From positions 62,001 to 126,000 of the forward strand of contig CAIOYC010000009.1 in the NCBI GenBank assembly GCA_903862425.1: DNA of 64,000 nt. The letters run 5' to 3'. Shown here piece by piece: positions 34,820 to 44,650 of this stretch. The number at the start of each line of letters is the position of its first letter. The first letter of the stretch is position 1. The stretch is from an uncultured Caulobacterales bacterium (GTDB lineage Bacteria; Pseudomonadota; Alphaproteobacteria; Caulobacterales; Caulobacteraceae). The position numbers were made by a program, and so were the translations under genes. Under the pieces are notes generated by a model. That model made no database searches. It saw nothing but the letters and a program-made list of their open reading frames with translations, and had not been told where the DNA came from.

Positions 34820-36637
34820 GTGGTGAGTGACTGGGACGACGAGGATGAGGAGGCAGGCCGCGGCGGTAAGAAGCCGCTGTCCAACCTCGCCATGCTCGGC
34901 TTCTTGTGGCGCCAGTGGATGCGCCGCCCCGCCTCGCTTTTCGCCTCCTTTACCCTCACCCTGGTGGCGGTAGGGCTCGACCTCTGCATCCCTTGGGCGT
35001 CGGGGCGGTTGGTGGACTCCGTCGCGCATCCCGCCGCGAGCAACGGTGGCGCGGGGCAGGCGGGCGCCTGGACCGCCTGGACCGTATTCGTGGCGCTCTA
35101 CCTAGCCTTCTGTCTGGCGCGGAACAGCTTTGGCTGGATCTGGAACCCCTTCGCCGCGCGCAACATGGAGGACATGACCGGCGAGGCCTTCGCCCGCGTG
35201 CAGTCCTTCTCCTCCGACTGGCACGCCAACAACTTCGCCGGGGCCACGGTGCGCCGGCTAAGCCGCGCCATGTGGGGCTACGATTCGGCCTCAGACTCGC
35301 TGGTCATCTTCATCCTGCCCTCAATCCTGGTGCTAGGCGGGCTCAGCCTGTCGATGATGCTGCGCTGGCCGTTGGTGGGCCTGTTTTCGCTCGCTATCTG
35401 CGCGCTCTACATCGCGCAGAACATCATCCTCACCGTCACTTATGTACGGCCCGCCAACCTGAAGTCCAACGCGTTGGACAGCCGGATTGGCGCGTCCCTG
35501 GCCGACGCCGTCACCGCCAACGCCATCGTCAAGAGCTTCGGCGCGGAGGAGCGCGAGACCCGGCGGATGACCGATACGCTGGCGGCGTGGCGCGTGGCGG
35601 TGACAAAGACCTGGAACCGGTTCCAGACCGTCTGGCTGCTGCAGAACCTGTTGTTGGCCGCCCTGCAAGCCGGTCTGTCAGGCCTGATTCTGTGGCAGTG
35701 GATGCAACGGCGCGCCACGCCGGGCGATGTTGCCTTCGCCATCTCCGCCTTCATGCTGATGGCCGGCTACCTGCGCAACATGGGCGAGAACGTGCGCATG
35801 CTGCAGAAGGGCATGGACGACACCCTGGACGTGGCGGTCTACATGCAAACCCCGCCGCAGGTGGCTGATCGGGCGGGGGCGAGCGATTTGATGCGCGGGG
35901 CGGCGCTGTCCGGCCAGCTCGTGTTCGACCGCGTAAGTTTCGGCTATGCGGGGCAGGGCGCGTCGCTCTATCGCGACTTCTCCCTGGTGATCGATGCAGG
36001 GCAGCGTGTGGCGCTGGTTGGGCCGACCGGCTCGGGCAAGTCCACCTTCGTCAAGCTTATCCAGCGACTCTACGATCTCGACGGCGGGCGCATCCTGATC
36101 GGGGGCGTGGACATCGCCGAAGTGACCCAGGCCTCGCTGCGCCAGACCATCGCCCTGGTGCCTCAGGAGCCGATCCTGTTCCACCGCTCCATTGCCGAGA
36201 ACATTGCTTATGCCCGGCCCGGCGCCGCCCAGGCGGAGATCGAGGCGGCGGCGCGGCGCGCGCGGGCGCACGACTTTATCCGCCGCCTGCCCAAGGGCTA
36301 CGAGACCCTGGTGGGGGAGCGTGGCGTGAAGCTGTCGGGCGGAGAACGCCAGCGCGTGGCCATTGCCCGCGCCTTCATGGCCGACGCTCCGATCCTGATC
36401 CTCGACGAGGCGACGTCCTCGCTGGACGTGGAAACCGAAAAGGAGGTGGCGGAGGCTACCGAAGCACTAATGGCTGGGCGCACCACCATCGTCATCGCTC
36501 ACCGCCTATCCACCGTGCGCGGCGCCGACCGGATCCTGGTTTTCCAGGACGGGCGGGTCGTGGAGGAGGGGCGTCATGACGATCTTGTGGCCCGTGGCGG
36601 AGCCTATGCGCGGCTCAGCGCACTGGCGGGAGTTTAA
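34820..36637 (+). CDS. ABC transporter, fused membrane and ATPase domains (MsbA/LapB-like exporter)
   Basis: 605-residue half-transporter. An acidic N-terminal tail precedes a six-helix exporter membrane domain (about 35-320). The ATPase domain has Walker A GPTGSGKST, Q-loop LVPQEPILF, signature LSGGERQRVAIARAF and Walker B ILILDEATSSLD, then the H-loop IVIAHRLST. It begins at GTG 34820, 13 bases after the hydratase stop. It probably works as a homodimer exporting lipid, drug or peptide; substrate unknown. Confidence 0.92.
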   Translation: MVSDWDDEDEEAGRGGKKPLSNLAMLGFLWRQWMRRPASLFASFTLTLVAVGLDLCIPWASGRLVDSVAHPAASNGGAGQAGAWTAWTVFVALYLAFCLARNSFGWIWNPFAARNMEDMTGEAFARVQSFSSDWHANNFAGATVRRLSRAMWGYDSASDSLVIFILPSILVLGGLSLSMMLRWPLVGLFSLAICALYIAQNIILTVTYVRPANLKSNALDSRIGASLADAVTANAIVKSFGAEERETRRMTDTLAAWRVAVTKTWNRFQTVWLLQNLLLAALQAGLSGLILWQWMQRRATPGDVAFAISAFMLMAGYLRNMGENVRMLQKGMDDTLDVAVYMQTPPQVADRAGASDLMRGAALSGQLVFDRVSFGYAGQGASLYRDFSLVIDAGQRVALVGPTGSGKSTFVKLIQRLYDLDGGRILIGGVDIAEVTQASLRQTIALVPQEPILFHRSIAENIAYARPGAAQAEIEAAARRARAHDFIRRLPKGYETLVGERGVKLSGGERQRVAIARAFMADAPILILDEATSSLDVETEKEVAEATEALMAGRTTIVIAHRLSTVRGADRILVFQDGRVVEEGRHDDLVARGGAYARLSALAGV

Positions 36638-36778
36638 TTCGCGTCCGCCCCAAGGCGCGAATCCCGTTGTTTGCGGCGCAGCAACGGCCTATCCATGGCG
36701 CCGAAATGTCATGCTAGAAGCGCCTGCCGCTGGATGCGCCCGATTTTTGAGCGCTTTCGGCCGTTCACCGGAGTTTGA

Positions 36779-37657
36779 ATGACTGAGATCAAGACCGTCG
36801 CCATCATCGGCGCGGGGCAGATGGGATCGGGGATCGCCCACGTCTGCGCCCTCTCGGGCTATGACGTCCTGCTGAACGACGTTTCCAGCGACCGGATCGA
36901 TGCAGGTCTGAAGCTGATCGACAAGAACCTCGCCCGCCAAGTATCGCGCGGCATGGTGACCATGGAGCAGATGCAGGCGGCCTTGCCCCGTATCAAATCC
37001 ACGCCGGAGCTCGAGCTTATCGGCCACGCCGACCTGGTGATCGAGGCCGCGACCGAGAACGAGGAACTGAAAAAGGCGATCTTCAAGAGCATCGCCCCGC
37101 ACCTCGGTGAGCAGACCCTGCTCGCCTCCAATACCTCGTCCATCTCCATCACCCGGCTGGCCTCGACTACTGACCGGCCGGAGCGGTTCATCGGCCTGCA
37201 CTTCATGAACCCGGTGCCGCTGATGAAGCTGGTGGAGATTATTCGCGGCATCGCCACGGACGTCGCCACCTACGAGACCGCCGCCACGTTCGCCCAGTCG
37301 CTCGGCAAGACCACGGCGAATGCCGAGGACTTCCCTGCTTTCATCGTCAACCGCGTGCTGGTGCCGATGATCAACGAGGCGATCTACACCCTTTACGAGG
37401 GCGTCGGTACTGTGGACGCTATCGACACCGCGATGAAGCTCGGCGCCAACCATCCCATGGGTCCGCTCGAGCTCGGCGACTTCATCGGCCTCGACACCGT
37501 TCTGGCCATAATGAACGTGCTGCACGAGGGGCTGGCGGACTCCAAGTACCGGCCGTGCCCGCTGCTGGTGAAGTATGTGGAGGCCGGCTGGCTCGGCAAG
37601 AAGACGGGCCGCGGCTTTTACGACTATCGCGGCGAAACACCCGTCCCCACCCGCTAA
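36779..37657 (+). CDS. 3-hydroxybutyryl-CoA dehydrogenase
   Basis: 292-residue NAD-dependent 3-hydroxyacyl-CoA dehydrogenase, single-function type. Rossmann motif AIIGAGQMGSGIAHVCA at residues 8-24; catalytic histidine in FIGLHFMNPVPLMKLVEII; C-terminal domain with GTVDAIDTAMKLGANHPMGPLEL, typical of Hbd/PaaH. It completes the beta-oxidation set with the dehydrogenases and hydratase upstream, or serves polyhydroxybutyrate/butyrate metabolism. It is read just before the pyrophosphatase gene. Confidence 0.94.
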   Translation: MTEIKTVAIIGAGQMGSGIAHVCALSGYDVLLNDVSSDRIDAGLKLIDKNLARQVSRGMVTMEQMQAALPRIKSTPELELIGHADLVIEAATENEELKKAIFKSIAPHLGEQTLLASNTSSISITRLASTTDRPERFIGLHFMNPVPLMKLVEIIRGIATDVATYETAATFAQSLGKTTANAEDFPAFIVNRVLVPMINEAIYTLYEGVGTVDAIDTAMKLGANHPMGPLELGDFIGLDTVLAIMNVLHEGLADSKYRPCPLLVKYVEAGWLGKKTGRGFYDYRGETPVPTR

Positions 37658-37723
37658 ACTTTCGTCTATGGCCTTTGCGGCCGGTTGGCTGACCGGCCGT
37701 ATATCTGCTTGTCTGGAGCCCTT

Positions 37724-38263
37724 ATGAACCTCGATGCCATTTCCGTCGGCAAGAACCCGCCCGAAGACGTCAATGTGATCATCGAAGTGCCCATCGGCGG
37801 CGAGCCCATCAAATACGAGATGGACAAGGCTTCCGGCGCCCTGGTGGTGGACCGCTTTCTCTACACCTCCATGCGCTATCCGGGGAATTACGGCTTCATT
37901 CCCCACACCCTGTCCGGCGATGGCGATCCGTGCGACGTGATCGTGCTGAACAGCCGCGCCATCGCGCCGGGCGCGGTGATGAGTTGCCGTATCGTCGGCG
38001 TGCTGATGATGGAGGACAATGCCGGCGAGGACGAGAAGCTGATCGCCGTACCCTCCGACTGGCTGACCCAGCGCTATCACCACGTGAAGGACTATACCGA
38101 CCTGCCGCCCATCGCCCTGGCCCAAGTCGAGCACTTCTTCGCCCACTACAAGGATCTGGAGCCCGGCAAGTGGGTGAAGATCAGCGGTTGGGGCGATGCC
38201 GCCAAGGCCCGCCGGTTGGTGCTCGAAGGCATCGAACGCGCCAAGGCCGAAAAGAAGGGTTGA
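37724..38263 (+). CDS. ppa: Inorganic pyrophosphatase (family I)
   Basis: 179-residue soluble pyrophosphatase that pulls biosynthetic reactions by hydrolysing PPi. The metal-binding signature [10 protein letters not shown] (about 65-74) and [20 protein letters not shown] and the terminal [14 protein letters not shown] are all present. The ATG at 37724 is preceded by GGAG. It is transcribed after the hydroxyacyl-CoA dehydrogenase, convergent with the small DUF6356 gene. Confidence 0.96.
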   Translation: MNLDAISVGKNPPEDVNVIIEVPIGGEPIKYEMDKASGALVVDRFLYTSMRYPGNYGFIPHTLSGDGDPCDVIVLNSRAIAPGAVMSCRIVGVLMMEDNAGEDEKLIAVPSDWLTQRYHHVKDYTDLPPIALAQVEHFFAHYKDLEPGKWVKISGWGDAAKARRLVLEGIERAKAEKKG

Positions 38264-38276
38264 GGCGGCTCCCGCC

Positions 38277-38516
38277 TTAGATCATATACTCCGCTTCCGC
38301 CGTCGCGCCGCGGCCGTGACCGCCGGTCAGGCGGTCGTGCAGGGCGACGATTGTGCGGCTGCCGGTCTTCTGACACAGGGCCGGAACGAAGGCGTGCAGC
38401 GTCGCGCCGAGGCCGGCGACCAGCAGCGGCCAGGCAAAGCTGAGCGCGAAGACGAAGTGCTGGCCATAGGTTTCGCCGACCGAGGCCGGGTGGTCGAGGA
38501 AGAGCTTGCGGATCAT
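38277..38516 (-). CDS. DUF6356-like small membrane protein
   Basis: 79-residue protein with HPASVGETYGQHFVFALSFA, one or two membrane segments (about 22-46), and a FVPALCQKTGSRTI loop, the pattern of DUF6356 proteins annotated in many alphaproteobacteria. It starts five bases after the TlpA-like gene's stop, so the two are probably co-transcribed. Function unknown. Confidence 0.8.
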   Translation of the reverse strand: MIRKLFLDHPASVGETYGQHFVFALSFAWPLLVAGLGATLHAFVPALCQKTGSRTIVALHDRLTGGHGRGATAEAEYMI

Positions 38517-38521
38517 GTCGC

Positions 38522-39094
38522 TCAGCCCTTGGCCAGCTTTTCGAGCAACGCCTTAATCCCCGGGCTGGCCCAGTCGGCCTCGCCCTGCACCACGCCGTAG
38601 AGATTACCCTTCCGGTCGTAGACGAAGCTGGTGGGGTAGCCCTCCACCGCCGGCTTCAGCGCAGGGCTGAGCGCGCCCTCGTCGTCGTGAAAGAAGGGCA
38701 GGGGCTTGTTGGCGGCGATGAAGGCCTTGGCCTTGTCCACCGCCGCCTTGGAATCGATCGACACCGGCACGATCGCGATGGGCTTGGCGCCAAAGCCCTT
38801 CTGAAGGATGGCCAGGGTCGGCATCTCCTTCTGGCAGGGCGCGCACCAGGTGGCCCACAGGTTCATCACCACGACCTTACCCTTGAATTCGCTGAGCTTG
38901 TGCGCCTTGCCCGCCGCATCGACGAAACCGATCACGGGATAGACTCCCGCCGCGCGCTTCAATTTTGCCTCCGCGCCAACAATCTTATCGGCCGCAAGCG
39001 CGGCATTGGGTTTGAAGCCGGCAGCGCCGATGACATATAGAGCCAGCGCCCCAGCGATGACGCCGCGCGCCAGTTGAGAAACCCTAAGCTTCAT
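38522..39094 (-). CDS. TlpA-like periplasmic thiol-disulfide oxidoreductase
   Basis: 190-residue thioredoxin-fold protein with an N-terminal signal/anchor (residues 8-34). Redox motif WCAPC in [20 protein letters not shown]; cis-proline in [14 protein letters not shown]. TlpA/ResA-type proteins reduce disulfides in the periplasm, often for cytochrome c or copper-centre maturation. The ATG at 39094 overlaps the ATG of divergent argH inside a single CATG; an upstream start at 39121 is less likely. Confidence 0.9.
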   Translation of the reverse strand: MKLRVSQLARGVIAGALALYVIGAAGFKPNAALAADKIVGAEAKLKRAAGVYPVIGFVDAAGKAHKLSEFKGKVVVMNLWATWCAPCQKEMPTLAILQKGFGAKPIAIVPVSIDSKAAVDKAKAFIAANKPLPFFHDDEGALSPALKPAVEGYPTSFVYDRKGNLYGVVQGEADWASPGIKALLEKLAKG

Positions 39095-40499
39095 GTCCGA
39101 CGACGCCTCCAAGCAAACCAAAGGTCAAAGCCTGTGGGGCGGCCGGTTCGAGCGCAAGCCTGCGGAACTGATGCAGGCCATCAACGTCTCGATCGGCTTC
39201 GACCAGAGGCTGGCGGCGCAGGACCTTCAGGGCTCCCGCGCGCACGCCGGGATGTTGTCCAAACAGGGCGTGATTACAAGCGCGGATGCGGCGGCCATCC
39301 TGGGCGGCCTCGATACCATCGAAGCGGAGATGAAGGCCGGGACCTTCCCCTTCCGCGACGAGTACGAAGACATTCACATGAACGTGGAGGCGCGCCTGGC
39401 CGAACTGATCGGGCCGGTGGCGGGGCGACTGCACACCGCTCGATCGCGCAATGACCAGGTGGCGGTGGACTTCCGCCTGTGGGTCAAGGCGACGTGCGAG
39501 CACACGGTGGGCCAGATTGAGGCGCTGCAAAGGGCGCTGCTTGGTCAGGCCGAGTCCCATGTAGCCACCATCATGCCGGGCTTCACTCATTTGCAGCCGG
39601 CCCAACCGGTCACCTTCGGCCACCATCTGATGGCCTATGTGGAGATGTTCGGCCGCGACTGCTCTCGCTTCCGCGACGCCATCGAGCGCATGAACGAGAG
39701 CCCGCTGGGCGCCGCCGCCCTGGCCGGTTCGCCCTACAATATCGACCGACGTCTGACCGCCGCGACCCTCGGCTTCTGCAGCCCGACCGCCAATTCGCTG
39801 GATAGCGTGTCCGACCGTGATTTCGCCTTGGAGGCCCTGTCCGCCGCCTCGATCTGCGCTGTGCACCTGTCGCGCATCGCTGAGGAGATCGTGATCTGGA
39901 CCACGCCGCAGTTCGGCTTCATCAGCCTCACAGACGCTTTCACCACCGGCTCCTCGATCATGCCGCAAAAACGAAATCCGGACGCGGCGGAGCTGGTTAG
40001 GGCCAAGGTGGGGCGTATCCTGGGCGCCCTGACCCAACTCACCGTGGTGATGAAGGGCCTGCCGCTGGCCTATTCAAAGGACATGCAGGAGGACAAGCCG
40101 CCGGTATTCGAGGCCTTCGACGCCCTCGACCTGTCGCTGGCGGCCATGGCCGGGATGATCGCCGACTTGACGCCCAACACTGAGCGCATGGCCGCCGCCG
40201 CTGGCGCCGGCTACTCCACCGCCACGGATTTGGCGGACTGGCTGGTGCGCACGCTGGACCTGCCTTTCCGCCAGGCCCACCATGTGACCGGCCAGACGGT
40301 GAAACGGGCGGAGCAGTTGGGCGTTGGCTTAGCAGAGATGCCGCTGCACGAACTGCAGGCGATCGAGCCGCGGATCACCACAGAGGTGTTTTCGGTGCTG
40401 ACGCCCGAGGCGTCGGTGGCGAGCCGGATGAGTTATGGCGGGACCGCGCCTGTGCGGGTCCGCGAACAGGTTGAACGCTGGAAGGAACGGCTGGGATGA
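39093..40499 (+). CDS. argH: Argininosuccinate lyase
   Basis: 468-residue enzyme that cleaves argininosuccinate to arginine and fumarate, last step of arginine synthesis. Landmarks: [14 protein letters not shown] at the start, [35 protein letters not shown] and the superfamily signature [16 protein letters not shown]. Complete. Its start codon shares CATG with the divergent tlpA-like gene, leaving no intergenic space, so its promoter must lie inside that gene. The lipoprotein gene follows with an ATGA overlap. Confidence 0.97.
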   Translation: MSDDASKQTKGQSLWGGRFERKPAELMQAINVSIGFDQRLAAQDLQGSRAHAGMLSKQGVITSADAAAILGGLDTIEAEMKAGTFPFRDEYEDIHMNVEARLAELIGPVAGRLHTARSRNDQVAVDFRLWVKATCEHTVGQIEALQRALLGQAESHVATIMPGFTHLQPAQPVTFGHHLMAYVEMFGRDCSRFRDAIERMNESPLGAAALAGSPYNIDRRLTAATLGFCSPTANSLDSVSDRDFALEALSAASICAVHLSRIAEEIVIWTTPQFGFISLTDAFTTGSSIMPQKRNPDAAELVRAKVGRILGALTQLTVVMKGLPLAYSKDMQEDKPPVFEAFDALDLSLAAMAGMIADLTPNTERMAAAAGAGYSTATDLADWLVRTLDLPFRQAHHVTGQTVKRAEQLGVGLAEMPLHELQAIEPRITTEVFSVLTPEASVASRMSYGGTAPVRVREQVERWKERLG

Positions 40500-40852
40500 T
40501 CCGCTGGAACACGATGGGGCGCGTCGTCGCCCTCGGCCTCCTGGCCGGCGCCACTCTCACGCTCGGAGCATGCGGCAAGCGCGGTTATCTGGAGCAGCCC
40601 GCGCCCCTGTTCGGCGACCGGGCTCAGGCGCGCTACGCCGCGCAGCAGCAACAGGCTGCGCAGGACGCCGCCGACGCTCAGGCGCTCAAGGGCAAGCAGC
40701 CCAAGGCCGTCGCCGACCAGTCCGACGATTCGCCCCTGACTACGCGCGACATCAAATCGCCCGAACAGAAGAATACGCCCCTGAGTCGCGCGCCCACCGA
40801 TGGGTTGCCTAACCCCGTGGGGCCCTCGATCTCGCCCACCCCGCCGAACTGA
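40496..40852 (+). CDS. Small lipoprotein (YifL/LptM-like position)
   Basis: 118-residue lipoprotein. The lipobox LTLGAC places the lipidated cysteine at residue 26, followed by GKRGYLEQP, the start typical of YifL/LptM-type lipoproteins; the rest is Q-, A- and P-rich and probably disordered. It overlaps argH (ATGA) and precedes lysA, the same order as in E. coli-like yifL-near-lysA arrangements and in many alphaproteobacteria. LptM helps LptD assembly in E. coli; whether this longer protein does so is unknown. Confidence 0.8.
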   Translation: MIRWNTMGRVVALGLLAGATLTLGACGKRGYLEQPAPLFGDRAQARYAAQQQQAAQDAADAQALKGKQPKAVADQSDDSPLTTRDIKSPEQKNTPLSRAPTDGLPNPVGPSISPTPPN

Positions 40853-40867
40853 GCGGGAAATCCCAGA

Positions 40868-40883
40868 CTGAGCTTGTCGAAGG
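40868..40883 (+). repeat. CTGAGCTTGTCGAAGG repeat element
   Basis: A 16-base copy of a motif commonly repeated in intergenic DNA of many Proteobacteria (REP-like). Only this copy was noticed in the window. Confidence 0.45.
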
Positions 40884-40940
40884 GCGAGGATTTCTGTCCA
40901 AGGGCGGACCGGCCCGTGATAGGGTCCTGAGGATCGGCGC

Positions 40941-42209
40941 GTGAACCACTTCGACTATCAGGCGGACGGCCAAATGGCGTGCGAGGGGGTGTCCCTGGCC
41001 GCCATTGCCGAGACCGTGGGTACGCCGGTCTACGTCTATTCCACCGCCACCCTGGTACGGCACTTCACGGTCTTCCGCGACGCGTTCAAGACCCACACGC
41101 CGCTGATCGCCTATGCGCTGAAGGCCAATTCTAACCTGTCGGTGATCCGCACCCTGGCGAAGCTCGGGGCCGGGGCGGATACGGTGAGCGAGGGCGAGAT
41201 ACGCCGGGCGCTGGCGGCGGGCGTGCCGGCGGACCGGATCGTCTTCTCCGGCGTCGGCAAGACCGGCCATGAACTGGCCTTCGCCCTCGATGCGGGCGTG
41301 GCCGAGATCAACTTAGAGTCCGAACCGGAGATGGCGCTTCTCGCCCGCATTGCGGCGGATAAGAGCGTGCGCGCCACCCTGGCCATTCGCGTCAATCCGG
41401 ACATCGGCGCAGGCGGCCACGCCAAGATCTCTACCGGCAAGTCCGACAACAAGTTCGGCGTCTCCATGTCGGAGGCCGAGCGGCTCTATGCCCAGGCCTC
41501 CAATACCGCTTCGCTGAACCCGGTGGGCGTCGCCTGCCACATCGGGAGCCAGATCACCGACCTCGCGCCCATGGAGCAAGCCTTCCGCGCCATGCGGGCG
41601 CTGGTGGAGCGACTGCGCGGGGATGGGATGAGCGTGGAGCGTCTCGATCTCGGCGGCGGCCTCGGTGTGCCCTATTTCGACAGCCCTGAGCCTCCTTCGC
41701 CGGGGGCGTTCGGCTCGATGGTCGAGAAGGTGATGGATGGCCTCGATATCCAACTCGCCTTCGAGCCCGGCCGGGTGCTGGTGGCCAATGCTGGGGTGCT
41801 GGTCAGCCGGGTGATCCACATCCATGAGCGGCCGGAGGGAAAGAAGTTCCTCGTGCTCGACGCCGCCATGAACGACCTGATCCGCCCGGCCATGTACGAC
41901 GCCTATCACGACATCCGGCCTGTGGAACAACCCGGCGAGGCCGCGCCGCGCGATGTCTATGATGTGGTCGGGCCGATCTGCGAGACGGGCGACACCTTCA
42001 CCCGCGATCGCACCCTGCCGCTGCTGAAGTCGGGCGATCTGGTGGCCTTCATGACCGCGGGCGCCTACGGAGCCGCAATGTCGAGCGAGTACAATTCGCG
42101 GCTGCTCGTACCCGAGGTGCTGGTGGACGGCGACCGTTATGCGGTGGTGCGCCCGCGCCCCACCTATGACGACATGCTGTCGCGCGAGCCGATGGCGGGT
42201 TGGCTTTAG
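40941..42209 (+). CDS. lysA: Diaminopimelate decarboxylase
   Basis: 422-residue PLP enzyme, last step of lysine synthesis. The PLP lysine is in IAYALKANSNLSV; HIGSQITDLAPMEQA and the GGGLGVPY glycine loop bind the phosphate; PICETGDTFTRDR carries the active-site cysteine, and the terminus RLLVPEVLVDGDRYAVVRPR is typical. Starts at GTG 40941. Follows the lipoprotein gene in the same direction. Confidence 0.97.
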   Translation: MNHFDYQADGQMACEGVSLAAIAETVGTPVYVYSTATLVRHFTVFRDAFKTHTPLIAYALKANSNLSVIRTLAKLGAGADTVSEGEIRRALAAGVPADRIVFSGVGKTGHELAFALDAGVAEINLESEPEMALLARIAADKSVRATLAIRVNPDIGAGGHAKISTGKSDNKFGVSMSEAERLYAQASNTASLNPVGVACHIGSQITDLAPMEQAFRAMRALVERLRGDGMSVERLDLGGGLGVPYFDSPEPPSPGAFGSMVEKVMDGLDIQLAFEPGRVLVANAGVLVSRVIHIHERPEGKKFLVLDAAMNDLIRPAMYDAYHDIRPVEQPGEAAPRDVYDVVGPICETGDTFTRDRTLPLLKSGDLVAFMTAGAYGAAMSSEYNSRLLVPEVLVDGDRYAVVRPRPTYDDMLSREPMAGWL

Positions 42210-42235
42210 CCCTATTTTACGGTCAAGGTTTGCAT

Positions 42236-42826
42236 ATGCGTTCGTACCTGCTCCCCCTTCTCGCCCTGTCGCTGATCCCTGTCGTGGGGCACGCGGCGCC
42301 GCGTAAGCCGACCACGCCCCTGGCGGACGAGAACCTGTTCATCGCCCCCTCTGGACAGCCTTATCGGTCCAAGGCGGGCGAGCCCTACCCCGTGGTGGCC
42401 TGGTTCAACGCCGCCGACACCAACCATGACGGCAAGGTCGACCGCGAGGAGTTCAAGGCAGAGGCCGTGGCCTTTTTCCACAAGATGGATCTGCGCAAGG
42501 ACGGGATCATCGACGACGAGATCATCGCCCTCTACGAGAAGAAGCTCGTGCCGGAAATCCTGGCCGGGGTGGACAATCCCGAACTGATGAACACCACCGA
42601 CAAGAACGCCAAGCGCGGCGCCGCGCCCTATGAACTGATCAATGTGGCCGAGCCGCTGCGCGCTGCCGATCACAGCTTCCGCGGCCGTATCACCTTGAAG
42701 GATGTGGAAGCCCAGGCCGACCTGAACTTCGACTATCTGGATGACGACAAGAAGGGCTTTCTGACTCTCGACAGCCTGCCCCATACCGACGCGCAAGACA
42801 GCGCGACGGTGGCGAGGAAAAAGTAG
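42236..42826 (+). CDS. Exported EF-hand protein
   Basis: 196-residue protein with a signal peptide (residues 1-20, cleaved near GHA-APRK). One clear EF-hand is DTNHDGKVDREEF (about 62-74); a second, weaker loop is DLRKDGIIDDEII, and a degenerate third, DYLDDDKKGFLTLDSL, lies near the end. It likely binds calcium in the periplasm. Role unknown. The ATG at 42236 excludes the overlapping end of lysA. Confidence 0.82.
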   Translation: MRSYLLPLLALSLIPVVGHAAPRKPTTPLADENLFIAPSGQPYRSKAGEPYPVVAWFNAADTNHDGKVDREEFKAEAVAFFHKMDLRKDGIIDDEIIALYEKKLVPEILAGVDNPELMNTTDKNAKRGAAPYELINVAEPLRAADHSFRGRITLKDVEAQADLNFDYLDDDKKGFLTLDSLPHTDAQDSATVARKK

Positions 42827-42829
42827 CCG

Positions 42830-44041
42830 TCAGGTCGCCGGCTTCGTGGTCTTCAGGCTATCACGGTAGGCCTCCACCTCGCGCATGACGCGCAAGACGT
42901 TGCCGCCCCAGATCTTGGCGATATCGGCAGTCGAATAGCCGGCCTTGCGCAGGGCGGCGGTGACTTTGGGTAGGTCCGCCACGTCTTCCATGCCGGTCAC
43001 CCCGCCGCCGCCGTCCCAGTCGCAGCCGATGCCCACATGATCGACGCCCACCACCTTGATGGCGTGCAGCAGAGCCCGCATGAAGGTGTCGAAACTGGCC
43101 CGGTTGGCGACCGGATGGGCCTTGGCATAGGCGTTGAAGTCCAGCGCCACCTTCTTCTGCTCGGCGGGCGAGAGCGTGTCGATGGTATCGATCTTCGCCC
43201 CGGCGGGGTTCATGCTCATGCCGCCGCTGAGATAGACCGAGTTGATCTGGATTACGCCGCCGGCGGCCGCCAGCTTCTTCAGTCGTTCGTCGTCGATGTT
43301 GCGTGGATGGTCGAAAATCGCCTTCACGCCCGAATGGGACAGGATGATCGGCGTCTTCGAAAGGGCCAGCATCTGGTCGAACACGTCGTCCGAAGCGTGT
43401 GAGGCGTCGATGATCACGCCGAGCCGGTTGGCCTCTTTCACCCAGTCGCGTCCGGCGGGGGACAGGCCATGCCAGCGCGGCTTGTCCGTGGCGCTGTCGG
43501 CGAACTGGTTGTTCATGAAGTGGACCGGCCCCGCCAGCCGGACGCCGAGCTTGTAGAAGGTGGTGAACAGGGTCAGATCCTCGCCCATCGGATAGCTGTT
43601 CTCGATGGACTGGAAGACGATGCGCTTGCCGCTGGCCTTGATCCGGGCCGCGTCGTCGGCGGCGAAGGCGAGTGCGAACTTGTCCGGGTGCGCTGCCGCC
43701 ATCTCGCGGATGTGCACCTCGCGCACCAGGGCATAGTCGCGGGCCTTGGCGTAACCCTCGGGCGTCAGCGCTCCCTGCGGGGTGTAGAGGGCGAAGAAGC
43801 CGCCATCCAGATGCCCCTCCACCATGCGCGGATAGTCCACTTGGCTGAGGTCTGTGGCGAAGGTGTGCCGCTGCATGATGTCCCAGCCCGGGCGACCGAA
43901 GTGCTCGGGTGTGTCGAGGTGAGTGTCGAGGGCGATGATGACGCTGTCGGGCGCCGCCGCTTTATGGGGCGCTGGTCTGGACGACGCCACGCCGGCCATC
44001 GCCGCTGTAAGGACAAACAGACCGACTATCGATACGCGCAT
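42830..44041 (-). CDS. Membrane-dipeptidase family (M19) hydrolase, exported
   Basis: 403-residue renal-dipeptidase-like zinc hydrolase. A signal peptide (1-20) precedes DTHLDTPEHFGRPGWD, where the first metal ligands H and D lie; other ligands occur in VDHVGIGCDWDGGGGV and ILSHSGVKAIFDHPRNI. The last domain ends ADIAKIWGGNVLRVM, characteristic of M19. Hydrolyses dipeptides, including D-Ala-D-Ala-like or L-D forms in some members. Divergently placed from nothing; convergent with the EF-hand gene. Confidence 0.92.
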   Translation of the reverse strand: MRVSIVGLFVLTAAMAGVASSRPAPHKAAAPDSVIIALDTHLDTPEHFGRPGWDIMQRHTFATDLSQVDYPRMVEGHLDGGFFALYTPQGALTPEGYAKARDYALVREVHIREMAAAHPDKFALAFAADDAARIKASGKRIVFQSIENSYPMGEDLTLFTTFYKLGVRLAGPVHFMNNQFADSATDKPRWHGLSPAGRDWVKEANRLGVIIDASHASDDVFDQMLALSKTPIILSHSGVKAIFDHPRNIDDERLKKLAAAGGVIQINSVYLSGGMSMNPAGAKIDTIDTLSPAEQKKVALDFNAYAKAHPVANRASFDTFMRALLHAIKVVGVDHVGIGCDWDGGGGVTGMEDVADLPKVTAALRKAGYSTADIAKIWGGNVLRVMREVEAYRDSLKTTKPAT

Positions 44042-44128
44042 GTGACCCTCCGAAGCCGCATGGCTAGCATGGTCTTCAGAGCTTGGCAGCGTCGGCTGGC
44101 TGGGAAAGCCTGGCGGCGGACGGATTGC

Positions 44129-44650
44129 CTAATCCAGCGCCAGAACGTCCGGCCAGCCGCGATACCGGCCGGCCACGTCCATGCCGTAGCCGGCCAGGAA
44201 ACGGCTGGGCGCGTCCCAGGCGACGAAATCGCACGACACCTCGCGCGGCTCCGGCCAGGGCTTCCTGGCGAAACAGGCCGTAAGGATCGTCTCTGCGCCC
44301 GCGTCCTGCATCAGCCGCACCGCCTCCTTCAGCGACAGGCCGGAGTCTATCACGTCGTCCATGATCAATACCGTGCGGCCTTCCACCGGACGCTGCAGCC
44401 CGGCGCGGAGCAGGACGCGACCCGAGGTCTGGGTCTCGTCGCCATAAGACGCGATCCACAGGGCGTCGAAGGCCACGTTGCGGCCGTGGCGGCTGAGGGC
44501 GCGGGTCAGGTCGGCGGCGAACCACAGCCCGCCGGTGAGCAGGCAGACCGCCACGGTGTTGTCGTCGATGCGCGGCGCGATCTCCGCCGCCAGCCGGTCC
44601 ACCCGCTCGGCGATCTCGGAGGCGGGCAGGAGAAGTTCAGGCTCAGCCAT
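44129..44650 (-). CDS. hpt: Hypoxanthine phosphoribosyltransferase
   Basis: 173-residue purine-salvage enzyme forming IMP (and GMP) from the base and PRPP. The PRPP-binding motif is VLIMDDVIDSGLSL (about 94-107); VAVCLLTGGLWFAADLTRAL and FVAWDAPSRFLAGYGMDVAG complete the type-I PRTase fold. The start overlaps the end of the zinc-ribbon gene by eight bases, so the two are translationally linked. Confidence 0.93.
   Translation of the reverse strand: MAEPELLLPASEIAERVDRLAAEIAPRIDDNTVAVCLLTGGLWFAADLTRALSRHGRNVAFDALWIASYGDETQTSGRVLLRAGLQRPVEGRTVLIMDDVIDSGLSLKEAVRLMQDAGAETILTACFARKPWPEPREVSCDFVAWDAPSRFLAGYGMDVAGRYRGWPDVLALD

Noticed and set aside
38264-38285. Terminator between ppa and the DUF6356 gene
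   Set aside because: A 6-bp AGGCGG/CCGCCT hairpin is present but too weak and has no T-tract.
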